Counted from the stretch's first letter, positions 17,367-26,615 are shown. The stretch is 61,736 bases of DNA from Patescibacteria group bacterium (GCA_018821245.1 JAHJMO010000001.1:1-61736); one strand, 5' to 3'. The notes: generated by a model not told the origin, from the letters alone. Translations and numbers: made by a program.

Positions 17367-18325
17367 ATTTCCATTGCTTCTTTAAGCTTGTTAAAGTATC
17401 TTTTGTTTGGGAGACGGATGTTTATTGCAAGTTCTAAATAGCAGTCGGCCGGTGTTTTTTTTGTCAGCCTTACCTCATCGGCCCTCTTCCACAACCACTC
17501 ATTGATGGCTATTCCCTTTTTTTCCTTTAGTAAATTTTTGTGCGGGTCAGAGGCCTTTTTGTGCTCCACAAACGGCGATCCGCTTACAGCGGAAAGGCCT
17601 AAGTGATCTATAATTTTTTTGGCAAAAATTCCTGCCCAAATATCGTCAAACCTGTCATATCCCCACGGGCGCCCCTCTGGGTCTTTTCCCATCAGAGGAA
17701 AATACATGATGGGAGCTGCTTCTTTTGCAAACGCCAAATTCATAGAGCAAAGGGGGAAGTATGCGCCGGACGGAATCACCTGGAGGACCGGGGGGTATAA
17801 CGGAAGATTTATATGAGGATGTTGCAATTGTGTTTGCGCATCAAGATCAATACTGTTGGTCCACAAACCGTGACTTATAACAACCTTTTTTTCTTTGCGG
17901 ATGGAGTAGGGGATTCCGCGCGTGTAGAGAAAGTCCGGATCCGGATACGTAGGCACCCACCGCCCCGGCACGGCCATGGAAAGATTGCGCAGGTGATTAT
18001 ATATAAACCCATCGCCCGTCGGAAAACAATCGTCATCCAGGGTAACTATAATATCGGCGCCCATTGTGACCGCCTTCCAAAACCCATATGAGCGGATTCC
18101 TGCGTTGTGTCGTGAAAAAATCCACTCTTTTTTCCCAAAATCTTTTTTTATGTCCCGCCAGTCATAATGCAGAACTTCTTTTGCCGCTCCGCAGGGCGTT
18201 TCTATCTGCTTGTCCTTGTGATCTTCAACAATAAGTAAAGAACAGTCAGAAAATTCTTTTTTCCACGAAGACAAAAATGCAAGGCTTCTAATGGTGGGAA
18301 TAACGACAAAAACGTTTGTATCCAT
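17345..18325 (-). CDS. RGP/UDP-arabinopyranose mutase family protein (GT75)
   Basis: The 326-residue protein matches reversibly glycosylated polypeptides: VVIPT at the start, TLDDDCFP with the DDD at 97-99, RGIPYSIRK with Arg143 at the place of the glycosylated arginine of plant RGPs, ISHGLWTNSIDLDAQTQ, and FPLCSMNLAF followed by MYFPLMGKDPEG and YDRFDDIWAG. Plant RGPs interconvert UDP-arabinopyranose and UDP-arabinofuranose. I infer a furanose or related donor for the glycan made by this locus. It is the first gene of the minus-strand set and is divergent from dnaA. Confidence 0.85.
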   Translation of the reverse strand: MDTNVFVVIPTIRSLAFLSSWKKEFSDCSLLIVEDHKDKQIETPCGAAKEVLHYDWRDIKKDFGKKEWIFSRHNAGIRSYGFWKAVTMGADIIVTLDDDCFPTGDGFIYNHLRNLSMAVPGRWVPTYPDPDFLYTRGIPYSIRKEKKVVISHGLWTNSIDLDAQTQLQHPHINLPLYPPVLQVIPSGAYFPLCSMNLAFAKEAAPIMYFPLMGKDPEGRPWGYDRFDDIWAGIFAKKIIDHLGLSAVSGSPFVEHKKASDPHKNLLKEKKGIAINEWLWKRADEVRLTKKTPADCYLELAINIRLPNKRYFNKLKEAMEIWANMFL

Positions 18326-18365
18326 CCCACAAAATGTATCATATGTTTGTCAAAAAAAACACCCC

Positions 18366-18394
18366 TTGACTTCTGTTGGCGAGTCTTTTACCAT
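18366..18394 (+). promoter_or_regulatory. dnaA promoter
   Basis: TTGACT (18366-18371) and TACCAT (18389-18394) are 17 bases apart, predicting a start near 18401 and a leader of about 37 bases before the DnaA ATG at 18438. The DnaA-box pair at 18394-18412 covers the start site, suggesting autoregulation. Confidence 0.5.
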
Positions 18395-18412
18395 GTGGAC
18401 AACTTATCCACA
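18394..18412. promoter_or_regulatory. Inverted pair of DnaA boxes upstream of dnaA
   Basis: A perfect box TTATCCACA lies at 18404-18412, preceded by a reverse-strand near-box TGTGGACAA at 18394-18402 (one mismatch to TGTGGATAA). The pair forms an inverted repeat over the predicted transcription start, fitting DnaA binding for origin function or self-repression. Confidence 0.7.
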
Positions 18413-18437
18413 CCTCGCTTGCCCCGTATTTACTTAT

Positions 18438-19793
18438 ATGGATCTGGAAAAACTTTGGAAATCGGTTTTGGCAGAGCTTGAACTCTCGGTCTCTAAGGCT
18501 ACGTTTCAAACTCATTTTGCAAGCGCTCATCTCGTGTCCTTTTCGGAGGGCGTTGCCACAATCGGATTTGCAAATCCGCTTATGCGAACCCTCGTGGAAA
18601 CCAGATACTATTCTCTGGTAAAAAGCGTCTTTGACCACCAGGCCAGGGGCGACGTCAGTCTTGTGTTTGTGGTTGTTCCCAAAAAAGACTCGCTTTCCGC
18701 TCGGGCCGGCCCCCTGTTTGCTCCGACCCCACAGCCGTCGGTGGACTCTGCTGTGCTCGCCAGAAGGCTTCACATAAACCCGTCGTGCACCTTTGACGGC
18801 TTTGCGGTTTCCACGTCCAACCAAATGGCGTATGCTGCTGCTACTGCCGTTGCGAAAAGCCCGGGCACGGCCTACAACCCTCTTTTTCTCTATGGCGGAG
18901 TGGGGGTGGGGAAAACCCACCTCATGTATGCTGTTGCTAATTCTATTTTAGAAAAAAAGCCTTCGGCCAGAGTCGTTTATTGTATGGGCGAAGAGTTCCT
19001 CAATGAAATCGTTGAGGCTATTCAAACCAAATCAGCGCGTCAGTTTAAACAAAAATATCGAAGCGCCCAGCTTCTTCTTGTCGATGACGTGCAGTTTATT
19101 GCGGGTAAAACCACGGCGCAGGAAGAATTCTTTCACACATTTAATGCTGTACACAGGGAGGGGGGACAAATCATTTTGACAAGCGACAGGCCCCCGTCGG
19201 AAATCTCTAAATTGGAAGACCGGCTGCGCTCCCGGTTTGAGGGCGGGCTTACGGTGGATATTTCTCCTCCGGACTTTGAGCTTCGGGCGGCCATCGTGAA
19301 CATTAAGTCTACCGCCATGGGACTGGCTGTTCCTTCCGACGCTGCACAACTTATTGCCGCCAACATCACGGACACGCGGGCAATTGAGGGTTTTTTGAGG
19401 AGACTCACCGCCGGAGTTTTTTCGGGCGTAGGAGGCATTACTGCCGAAGCCGTTGCCTCTCTCTTGAGCACAAAGGCCCAAAACGGCGTAACCAAAAAAC
19501 CAAAGCGGGTTTCTCCCCAGGAGGCGCTTTCCGCCGTGGCAGATTATTTCGGCATAAAACCAACCGCAATAAAGGGCCCCAAGCGGAACCGGCCCATAGC
19601 CAGGCCCAGGCAGGTATATATGTACCTGTGTAAAACCGAGCTCGGTCTTACCTATAATGACATCGGCGGCGGTCTGGGTGGCAGAGACCATACCACCATA
19701 ATGCACGGTGTTGAAACCATCACAAAAGAGTTATCAACAAACGAGTCTCTTCGCGGCGCCATCGAGGGGATAAAACAAAAACTATGGGCGTAG
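18438..19793 (+). CDS. dnaA: Chromosomal replication initiator DnaA
   Basis: 451 residues from the ATG at 18438 (MDLEKLWKSVLAELE); longer upstream frames are not needed. Domain I is the first 80 residues. The AAA+ domain has LFLYGGVGVGKTHL (Walker A) and LLLVDDVQFI (Walker B), plus SDRPPSEI. Domain IV carries the signature GGRDHTTIMHGV near the C terminus for binding DnaA boxes. It opens the origin and loads the helicase. It sits upstream of dnaN in the classic order, with DnaA boxes on both sides. Confidence 0.97.
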   Translation: MDLEKLWKSVLAELELSVSKATFQTHFASAHLVSFSEGVATIGFANPLMRTLVETRYYSLVKSVFDHQARGDVSLVFVVVPKKDSLSARAGPLFAPTPQPSVDSAVLARRLHINPSCTFDGFAVSTSNQMAYAAATAVAKSPGTAYNPLFLYGGVGVGKTHLMYAVANSILEKKPSARVVYCMGEEFLNEIVEAIQTKSARQFKQKYRSAQLLLVDDVQFIAGKTTAQEEFFHTFNAVHREGGQIILTSDRPPSEISKLEDRLRSRFEGGLTVDISPPDFELRAAIVNIKSTAMGLAVPSDAAQLIAANITDTRAIEGFLRRLTAGVFSGVGGITAEAVASLLSTKAQNGVTKKPKRVSPQEALSAVADYFGIKPTAIKGPKRNRPIARPRQVYMYLCKTELGLTYNDIGGGLGGRDHTTIMHGVETITKELSTNESLRGAIEGIKQKLWA

Positions 19794-19976
19794 TTCTTAT
19801 TGTTTTTCCACATTTCCACATTTTTGTTCATTTTATCCACAAACTTATCCACTTTTTTCCTATTTTTTATCCTCTCTTAATCCACGTCCGAAAAAAGCCA
19901 CATTTCTCGCAGTTGACAGCCAAAGAAAAAAACCATACACTTTTCAACACCGATTATTATTTACTGCTACTATAGT
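19794..19976. other. Probable replication origin (dnaA-dnaN spacer)
   Basis: The spacer is very AT-rich and holds a perfect DnaA box TTATCCACA at 19833-19841, a near-perfect TTATCCACT at 19845-19853, and weaker copies (TTAATCCACG at 19877-19886, and two TTTCCACA-like runs at 19804-19820). Boxes cluster on one strand next to T-rich tracts suitable for unwinding. Together with the inverted boxes upstream of dnaA this is the best oriC candidate. GC skew, which would test it, was not computed. Confidence 0.6.
19913..19941 (+). promoter_or_regulatory. dnaN promoter
   Basis: Perfect TTGACA at 19913-19918, 17-base spacer, then TACACT at 19936-19941. The predicted start is near 19948, 29 bases before the dnaN ATG. 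The same TTGACA-17-TACACT pair occurs upstream of the pilin array at 39667-39639. Confidence 0.55.
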
Positions 19977-21080
19977 ATGAACATATCCCTTCTTCAGGAA
20001 AATTTATTAAAAGCGCTAACGAGAACAGGAAGAATTGTCTCAACCCGTCCCCAAATTCCGATTGCAGGAAACGTTCTTTTGGATGCAAAAAACGGAGGTC
20101 TAAGTATAACCAGCACAAACCTGGAAACATCAGAAACGGTTTGGGTTGGAGGAAAAGCGGAAAAAGAAGGATCTGTGTGTGTTCCATCACGCCTTCTTAC
20201 GGAGCTCGTTTCTTCCTTTCCTGCCGAAACGGTTCATCTGGTTGTGAAAGATGAGAAAATCCACATTTCGTGTTCGGGTTTTTCAGCAACGATTCCCGGG
20301 GTTCCGGCAGGGGAATTTCCTCCTGTTGAACCGCCACCCAAAGGAGGAGAAAAAATTAACAAGGAAACGCTGGTTGGGGCGCTGTCTCTCGTGTTGTTTG
20401 CCGCTGCCACAGACGAGGGGAGGCCGCTTCTGACCGGCATAAAGATGGTGTCTGGGGATGGAGGCACGACGCTGGCCGCCACAGACGGGTATCGTCTGTC
20501 AACGAAGACAATTGCTTTTTCATTAAAGCAATCAACCGACATGGTGATCCCGGCAAGAACACTGTCTGAAGTATTAAAAATTTCTTTGGAAGAAAAAGAC
20601 GCGAAAGACGTAGTTGTTACCGCAATAAAAGACGGACAGCTTATCTTTTCCATAGGGGACACCAACATTATGACACGCCTTATAGCAGGGGACTATCCTG
20701 ACTATAAAAAAATTATTCCAAAGGCCTTTAACACACGTGCGCTCCTTGAGAAAGAACCGCTTGCCCGCGCCGTAAAGTCAGCGGCGATATTTGCCCGCGA
20801 CAATGCAAACATTGTTCGTTTTACGCTCGACAAACAGAGAGTTATTGTGTCAGCAAACACACCAAACGTTGGAGAAAACAGGATAGAAATTGACGCAAAA
20901 ATTGACGGAGAAGGAGGGGAGATCGCGTTCAACAGCAGGTTCCTTTTGGAGTTCCTTTCGGCTTTCCCGGGTGACGAGGTTTTATTTGAAATGACCGGCG
21001 CCCTAAACCCCGGGGTCTTTAGGCCGGTTAAGGACGACTCATATCTTCACATCATCATGCCCGTCCGGATCACCTCGTGA
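19977..21080 (+). CDS. dnaN: DNA polymerase III beta subunit (sliding clamp)
   Basis: The 367-residue protein has the usual clamp length and three-domain layout: the N-terminal MNISLLQENLLKAL, SITSTNLE, the middle ATDGYRLSTK with RLIAGDYPDYKKIIP, and the C-terminal FNSRFLLEFLSAF ending in HIIMPVRI, the conserved MPxR groove strand. It tethers polymerase III and repair factors to DNA. It follows dnaA and has its own promoter in the origin spacer. Confidence 0.97.
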   Translation: MNISLLQENLLKALTRTGRIVSTRPQIPIAGNVLLDAKNGGLSITSTNLETSETVWVGGKAEKEGSVCVPSRLLTELVSSFPAETVHLVVKDEKIHISCSGFSATIPGVPAGEFPPVEPPPKGGEKINKETLVGALSLVLFAAATDEGRPLLTGIKMVSGDGGTTLAATDGYRLSTKTIAFSLKQSTDMVIPARTLSEVLKISLEEKDAKDVVVTAIKDGQLIFSIGDTNIMTRLIAGDYPDYKKIIPKAFNTRALLEKEPLARAVKSAAIFARDNANIVRFTLDKQRVIVSANTPNVGENRIEIDAKIDGEGGEIAFNSRFLLEFLSAFPGDEVLFEMTGALNPGVFRPVKDDSYLHIIMPVRITS

Positions 21081-21103
21081 TAAACTGGCGGGCGGATGTG
21101 CCC

Positions 21104-21661
21104 CTAACGGGCGTTGCCCCCGGTTAATTCAGACGTGGAGTATCCCCGAAATTCAGGCAACAGAAGAATCGTCCCAAGGGGGGCGGGCTTAAAATACCAC
21201 ACTTCATAAACCACGTCAGATGGCTCGTTGGCCAGAAAAGCAACCCCCAGATCGGCGAACGCAAACACGTACTGACCGTAAGCAGACTCTCTGCCGTATA
21301 ATTTGACGCCCTGTCCTCCAACCAATGCCAGCCTGGACGAGAGCGAGGCGCTTTGCGTGGCAAACACATGTTCGCGAACGAACGAAACGACATCGTCGCG
21401 CACGACAACGGTAGTGTCCCAATAGGAGCTTTCTCCCTGGTAATACATTTTGGATTCGTCGGTACCCAAATCAATTTTTTTGGGTTGACCCAAACGTTCA
21501 ACAACATCACCCTGCGTATCCCCGGGCCCTATACCCATCCACGCAGCCTGCGGCGGCGGTAGCGGCGTGGAGGAGGGCGGCGGCTTTGGGCGGGAGAGGG
21601 AAAGAAAACCGACAACAACACCCGAAATAACTATTAAAAATAAAAACAACAGTCTTTTCAT
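21104..21661 (-). CDS. Membrane-anchored protein with BamE/SmpA-like domain
   Basis: About 185 residues from the ATG at 21661 (MKRLLFLFLI). A signal anchor (about 3-22) is followed by a Pro/Ser linker and then a small domain with IGPGDTQGDVVERLGQPKKI, resembling the loop-helix of BamE/SmpA-type folds, with DxxVxxxLGxP. The rest is beta-rich. It follows the metallopeptidase gene by 7 bases, at the end of the minus-strand secretion operon. No enzymatic residues seen; function unknown. Confidence 0.6.
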   Translation of the reverse strand: MKRLLFLFLIVISGVVVGFLSLSRPKPPPSSTPLPPPQAAWMGIGPGDTQGDVVERLGQPKKIDLGTDESKMYYQGESSYWDTTVVVRDDVVSFVREHVFATQSASLSSRLALVGGQGVKLYGRESAYGQYVFAFADLGVAFLANEPSDVVYEVWYFKPAPLGTILLLPEFRGYSTSELTGGNAR

Positions 21662-21668
21662 ATGTTTA

Positions 21669-24092
21669 TCATCGCCGTCCGCACGAAGAAGACGAAGGCG
21701 ACGACATCCCAAGAACACATTCGGCAAACTCAAAATGGCGAGGGAGGCTTTGTTTCAGAGCGCTGGCACCAACGACATATTGTGCCAGTGTTTCTGCAAA
21801 ATCCTCGCCCACGCTACTCCCCGCGTATGGCGTACTTCCCTCACTCATAATGCCCCAGCCCTTGAAATCTGTAAACCAGTGCGACCCGCTCACCCCGTGT
21901 CCGAGCTCGTGGGTTATGATAAATAATATATGTGCAACGCCGCCGTTATAAATATATATATTGCCGCCTGATTCCGTACACCCCCAGTATGTTCCCGACC
22001 AGTTAATGCGGTATACCCGTACGCCCTGTGGACTAGAGGAGTCAACGAGCGCCATAAATTGAGGATAGCTGTTTCTCAGTTTTGCAAACGCGCCCAAAAC
22101 AGACGCCCATTCGCCCGGCGGCCAGGACACCGACGCACCGTCTTTATTGCAAGCGGCGGATACCGGCTGTATCCCGGCCTCCCCCGCAATGGCGGTTCCC
22201 ACGGTTGGTGACCCAACAACAACGCTTGTGTTTATACTCTTTTCCTCGGCTGAACCTTCGGCAGTGGTTGCCCTGACGGTAAGCGTGTTTACGATAATTG
22301 CGTCGCGCACCCCGGAAACGCTAATTGCGTAGGAAACAGACCCTGATTCTCCGGGGGACAGCGTTTTAATCGCGGAAAAATCTCCCGGGGAATCGCCGCT
22401 TATGGCGCCGCTTCCCCCATACGTTTCAAACGTGTCAGATACGGTTATGTCAAAAAGCTCTTTTTCTTTAGCGGCAACAACAATGGTGTATGTGATGGGT
22501 TGACTTGCCCCGTTAGGAAGACTGCCCGCCGAGGGGGTTTTGGTGGCTTCTATATACCGCGATCCGGGTTCATTTGTTGACTGCCGGGAAAGAGACACAC
22601 CAAGCGCACTTGTGCGTGCGGTGTCCTGCATCTGGGGGAAATTGAGAAAGGAGGGAAAAATGAACAAAAGCACAATTACCGCCACGGGGATGAGCGCGTA
22701 AAGAGTCGTGTTGTCTTTGGTGGATCCTGTCGGCGACCCTCCTCCAAACGTGCTTTTTGCCCAGTCGGATATGGCCCCGGTCGTTGGCAAAAGGCCTGGC
22801 AAAAATCCGCCGCCAAAGAATTTGGCAGCAGCATTTTTGAGAAACGAGACGATGGGCTTAATCAAAAACGAAGCGGCAGCCGCGACCCATCCCCACGGGC
22901 CGGAAAGGCCTTTAACAGTAAGGGTTAGTCCGGTCTTTATTACCGCGGCGACCGTAAGTTTTTTTGCGCCCTCTGCCGCCACGGCGCCGGCCACGCGCGT
23001 CGCACCCTCTTTTGCAGCATGCTTAACCCCACGACGCATGATCCAGCCGACCACATCGCTCAAAAATCCCAAGTGAAAAAAGTGGGGCTGCGATGCCGCA
23101 TATCCAAAATTCCACCACGTTATGCGGGAGGTATAAAACTGGGCGCTCTCGCCAAGCATTGCAAGCCGAAGATATGTCAGCGTGGCCTCGTCTGCCTGTG
23201 GGCGGAAAACGGTTGACGCAACATCGCCAACCACGTTTCGTATTCCTCCGAAAAGCCCCTTTAGTCCGCCCGGCTGTTTTCCAAACGCCGCGTTACCCCG
23301 TGCGATAGTTTGGATAATCGCCGGGGATCGTGCGGCGGTTCCAATAATCTGTTCGGCCCTGAACGCGGTTTTTTGCCAGGATTCATAAAGAATTTTATAT
23401 GCAGCATTATCTCCTCCAATAATGTCAACCAAAGGAGCAAGCAGTTTTTGCGGAATGGTTTTGGCCGCCGCGCGGAAAAAGACACCAGAAAGAGCGGGCC
23501 GGCCGGGTTCGCTTTCAGGAAGGGACGCAAACGCTTCGGCGGCACGGGCAAGTTTTTCTGCCTCGACAAACGGCGTTGGCGTATCCGGGTTTTGCCGCTT
23601 GAGTAAGAGGGCGACATCAAACAATATGTCTTTTCTTATAACCTCAGACATTAGAACGCCTCTGGTTATCTCGGACATTTCGAGATGCTCTGAGACCGCG
23701 TTTTGCAGGGAGACAGCCTCCTCCTCCGATAAGACCGTTCCCTGCGCACGAAGATTTCGGACGTATGCCACGGTCAGCTCGTGCGCAAACTTGCGCGCCG
23801 GGCGGCGCGCCGAAGCCCCTTTTTGTGTTTCCGGAGGGTGAAGGCGGGCGGCGACAGATGTTGCAAGCGCGTCCGGAACGACCGAGTCAATACTTTCTTT
23901 GGCGAACCCCTCTTTTCTGCTTTGTAAAGCGATTTTATTTATAAACCGCTCCACAGCCCCCCGCACCCGTTCGTCTCCCAAAAACCATGAGCCGATTTTG
24001 TCAAGTTCTCCGGCCAGCACGCGATAATCGTCAGGATACGCACCTTGTGCAAAAAGAAGCAATTGTACTGTTTCAGCGTCTTGTTTTGCCAT
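21669..24092 (-). CDS. Large membrane protein with C-terminal zincin (HELGH) metallopeptidase domain
   Basis: The 807-residue protein has an N-terminal helical cytoplasmic part (about 1-330), an Ala/Gly-rich hydrophobic region (about 365-425) and a clear membrane helix (about 463-484). An outer domain at about 515-640 resembles DUF11-type Ig folds. The C-terminal domain has the zinc motif HELGH at 728-732 and a likely third ligand in EDFAET (Glu763 or Glu767). I infer an outside-facing zinc peptidase tethered to the secretion machine, possibly for wall or pilin processing. It ends in a Ser-rich tail. It follows virB4 by 7 bases. I know no named family for the whole protein. Confidence 0.65.
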   Translation of the reverse strand: MAKQDAETVQLLLFAQGAYPDDYRVLAGELDKIGSWFLGDERVRGAVERFINKIALQSRKEGFAKESIDSVVPDALATSVAARLHPPETQKGASARRPARKFAHELTVAYVRNLRAQGTVLSEEEAVSLQNAVSEHLEMSEITRGVLMSEVIRKDILFDVALLLKRQNPDTPTPFVEAEKLARAAEAFASLPESEPGRPALSGVFFRAAAKTIPQKLLAPLVDIIGGDNAAYKILYESWQKTAFRAEQIIGTAARSPAIIQTIARGNAAFGKQPGGLKGLFGGIRNVVGDVASTVFRPQADEATLTYLRLAMLGESAQFYTSRITWWNFGYAASQPHFFHLGFLSDVVGWIMRRGVKHAAKEGATRVAGAVAAEGAKKLTVAAVIKTGLTLTVKGLSGPWGWVAAAASFLIKPIVSFLKNAAAKFFGGGFLPGLLPTTGAISDWAKSTFGGGSPTGSTKDNTTLYALIPVAVIVLLFIFPSFLNFPQMQDTARTSALGVSLSRQSTNEPGSRYIEATKTPSAGSLPNGASQPITYTIVVAAKEKELFDITVSDTFETYGGSGAISGDSPGDFSAIKTLSPGESGSVSYAISVSGVRDAIIVNTLTVRATTAEGSAEEKSINTSVVVGSPTVGTAIAGEAGIQPVSAACNKDGASVSWPPGEWASVLGAFAKLRNSYPQFMALVDSSSPQGVRVYRINWSGTYWGCTESGGNIYIYNGGVAHILFIITHELGHGVSGSHWFTDFKGWGIMSEGSTPYAGSSVGEDFAETLAQYVVGASALKQSLPRHFEFAECVLGMSSPSSSSCGRR

Positions 24093-24099
24093 AGTGTTT

Positions 24100-25938
24100 T
24101 CAGGCTAGCGGTGATTGTTGTTCATCGGAAACAGTCTCTACGGTAAACGTCGGCCGGCCCTCCTTTCTTGCTTCAAGTTCCTGAGGCCTGGTGTTTGACA
24201 GCTCGTGTTCCTCGGGGCTTGCAATGACGCGCATAGAGGCGTGAGCGGGGCCGGCAAAAAACAGCCCCTCGCCGACGCCCGCGGAAAGAAGGAGCTGTTT
24301 TTCTCCCTCTGATAAATAAAACACACCGGCAACCTTGTCGATTGCGGCGGATGATTGTTTGAGCAATATCTGCATGCTGCTGTTTTGGATGATCGCGCGG
24401 CCAAGCTCAACAGACAGAAAATCCTCAACGTCTTGGGTAATGGTGGTTAAACCCAGATAGTATTTGCGCGCCCGCTTGGCAATGGAATACAAAAACTTTG
24501 CGCTGTCGGGAAACTTCATGAGGTACCACGCCTCATCAACGACCAAAATCCGGCGTTTTGTGTCGCGTCGGATCTTTGTCCAAATATAATCAAGGACAAG
24601 ATACATGGCGATCGGACGAAGTTCTTCTTCAAGGTCCCGGATCGAAAAAACCGTCAGCGGGTTGCGGATCTCTACATTTGTCTGCTGGTCAAATATTCCA
24701 ACAAGGCTTCCTTTGACAAACTTTTCAATGCGGTCAGCAAGCCCTCGCGCAAGCGGCTCTTCCATCCCCACGAGGGTTTTGTAGAGATCTTCCATAAGCG
24801 GCGGTTCCTTTTTTTGTGTCTCCGGGTCCGGGGTAATGCCTTTTTGTTTGTATGTAAGGACAAGCGCTCGGTCCAGGATGGCGTCTTCAGATGGCGTCAG
24901 ATTGCCCATAACTACACGAAAAAACCCATGGAGCGACAAAATTTTTTGATTAAGCTCGCTTTCCACCTCGTTTCTACTCACAAGGGCCAGATCAAACGGG
25001 TTGATTTTTGTGGTGGCGCCGAAATGAAACCTTATGTATTCTCCGCCCAGGGCATGAGATAGCGCCTCATATTCACTCTCCGGGTCAATGACAATCACCT
25101 CTGTCTCAAACATGAGGGAGCGTACAATCTCCAGCTTGATGAGATAACTTTTGCCTGAGCCGGATTTACCAAAGACCACGGAGTTTGCGTTCTCCAGGGA
25201 AAATCGGTCAAACACAATGAGCGAGTCGTTGCCTGAATTTATACCGTACAGAATTCCTTCGTTTGCGGAAAGCTCGGAGGTCGTAAACGGGAACGTGGTG
25301 GCCAGGGACGTAGTGTCCATGTTTCGCGCTACAAGAAGCCGGTCTTGCCCCATGGGAAGCGTGGTTTTGATCCCCTCTTCCATTTGGAGAATTGCGCGTT
25401 TGCTGACAATGAGAAGAGAGGAGAGTGTTGCCTCAATCTGTTTTGTGGTTTTATCCAGATCGGCCTTTGTTTTGGCCGGAATCGTAACATACAGGCCGAA
25501 TTGGAAAAAGCGTTCCGCCCCTTTTGCCAACTCTTGTTGTAGAGAAAGAGCGTCTTCAAGCGCGACTTGTACCGATGGTTCAATTACGCGCCCGCGCTTC
25601 ATGTCCGACTGGATGGTTGCCTCCATTTCGCCCACCTTTCGCTTAAGGTTTTCCAAAACCTCTTCGGAACGCGTAGGGAAGACATACATGGCAATTTCCA
25701 GCGTGTGGTTGAACGAGATGAGCGGCTCGAGCCAGTTGGCGCTGACAAACCGCGGATATCCGGCAACAAACAGGGTGCGGTAATACCAGTCGCCAATCTT
25801 GAGGCAGTCAAAGTCTACCTCGATTGCCGGAGGGGCAATGACGTCTTTAATCAAAAGCGGACCGTGCGGGACCTGTGTCAGCGGATTTTTCCCCGCGCCG
25901 GAGTCAAGAGGCTTTTTGAAAAATGTTTTTAGGTCCAT
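24100..25938 (-). CDS. VirB4-family type IV secretion ATPase
   Basis: The 612-residue protein has an N-terminal non-catalytic half and a C-terminal RecA-like domain with Walker A GKSGSGKS (257-264), VIVIDPESEY, Walker B ILVVDEAW (464-471) and TITQDVEDFL. VirB4 proteins power pilus assembly and substrate transfer and form hexamers at the inner membrane. The gene is shorter than typical VirB4 proteins of about 800 residues; the preceding gene encodes a TraC-like domain that normally forms the VirB4 N terminus, so the function seems split in two. Confidence 0.92.
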   Translation of the reverse strand: MDLKTFFKKPLDSGAGKNPLTQVPHGPLLIKDVIAPPAIEVDFDCLKIGDWYYRTLFVAGYPRFVSANWLEPLISFNHTLEIAMYVFPTRSEEVLENLKRKVGEMEATIQSDMKRGRVIEPSVQVALEDALSLQQELAKGAERFFQFGLYVTIPAKTKADLDKTTKQIEATLSSLLIVSKRAILQMEEGIKTTLPMGQDRLLVARNMDTTSLATTFPFTTSELSANEGILYGINSGNDSLIVFDRFSLENANSVVFGKSGSGKSYLIKLEIVRSLMFETEVIVIDPESEYEALSHALGGEYIRFHFGATTKINPFDLALVSRNEVESELNQKILSLHGFFRVVMGNLTPSEDAILDRALVLTYKQKGITPDPETQKKEPPLMEDLYKTLVGMEEPLARGLADRIEKFVKGSLVGIFDQQTNVEIRNPLTVFSIRDLEEELRPIAMYLVLDYIWTKIRRDTKRRILVVDEAWYLMKFPDSAKFLYSIAKRARKYYLGLTTITQDVEDFLSVELGRAIIQNSSMQILLKQSSAAIDKVAGVFYLSEGEKQLLLSAGVGEGLFFAGPAHASMRVIASPEEHELSNTRPQELEARKEGRPTFTVETVSDEQQSPLA

Positions 25939-25944
25939 ACTGCG

Positions 25945-26607
25945 TTATGTTTCCTGTCGCGGGAGCTTTTCCGGTTTTTCTATCTCTGGCGCCGGATCCT
26001 CCGGGTTATAGACGGAGAAAAACAGCCGTACAATTTGGTCGCTTGTCAATTGGTGAGCCTGAAGCCCTACGCGCGCCAAAAGCCTGAGAATGTGGTCGCG
26101 TCTTGGCGTAAGGGCCGTAAGCGCCCGTTCAAAAATATATGGCTTTTGGTACGGAAGCCCCTGTTTTTTCCCGCCAAGCAACGACCGCGCAGATAACCCA
26201 AGCTCAATGGCAGAAAAGGGGACGATGATATAAAATTTTTTGTCAAGGACATCCCTTTCTTTAACCGTTGTCGCGACGAACGACCGGTATTTGTGTATGC
26301 TCTCGGCAAGTTTGGGGCTTTTCTGTTTTTGTTCCTGCTCCTCAAGAAGGCTTAGATACGCCGAGATATCTTTATGGCGTGTTTGGATAAGAAGCTGAAT
26401 CGGGAATGAAAGCGAATTGAGAAACCCTGCATATGCATATATGATTGCGTCCTGCTCCTTTTCCGACAGAAGCCCGAAGTTGACGGCAGATGTGGCGATA
26501 ATAAGCGCGCATGAACCATCGCAAAAAAGAACGATATCTCGATCGACATCCTCTATTTCTGTAAAAACCTGCGTTGTTGATCTGATGGGCGCAATGGGTT
26601 GGGACAT
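25945..26607 (-). CDS. TraC-like protein (detached VirB4 N-terminal domain)
   Basis: The 220-residue protein starts APIRSTTQVFTEIEDVD and continues IVLFCDGSCALIIATSAVNFGLLS, then FLNSLSFPIQLLIQTR, the pattern of the TraC/VirB4 N-terminal domain found as a separate protein in Gram-positive and CPR systems. No Walker motif is present. It lies between the PrgI gene and virB4, 6 bases before virB4, and probably associates with VirB4 at the membrane. Confidence 0.75.
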   Translation of the reverse strand: MSQPIAPIRSTTQVFTEIEDVDRDIVLFCDGSCALIIATSAVNFGLLSEKEQDAIIYAYAGFLNSLSFPIQLLIQTRHKDISAYLSLLEEQEQKQKSPKLAESIHKYRSFVATTVKERDVLDKKFYIIVPFSAIELGLSARSLLGGKKQGLPYQKPYIFERALTALTPRRDHILRLLARVGLQAHQLTSDQIVRLFFSVYNPEDPAPEIEKPEKLPRQET

Positions 26608-26615
26608 AATGGTTT

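Noticed and set aside
18339-18920. Long antisense frame inside dnaA
   Set aside because: Basic, low-complexity translation and full overlap with the unmistakable DnaA frame.
25151-25783. 210-codon plus-strand frame inside virB4
   Set aside because: Ser/Arg-rich shadow with no domain; the opposite strand encodes the VirB4 core.
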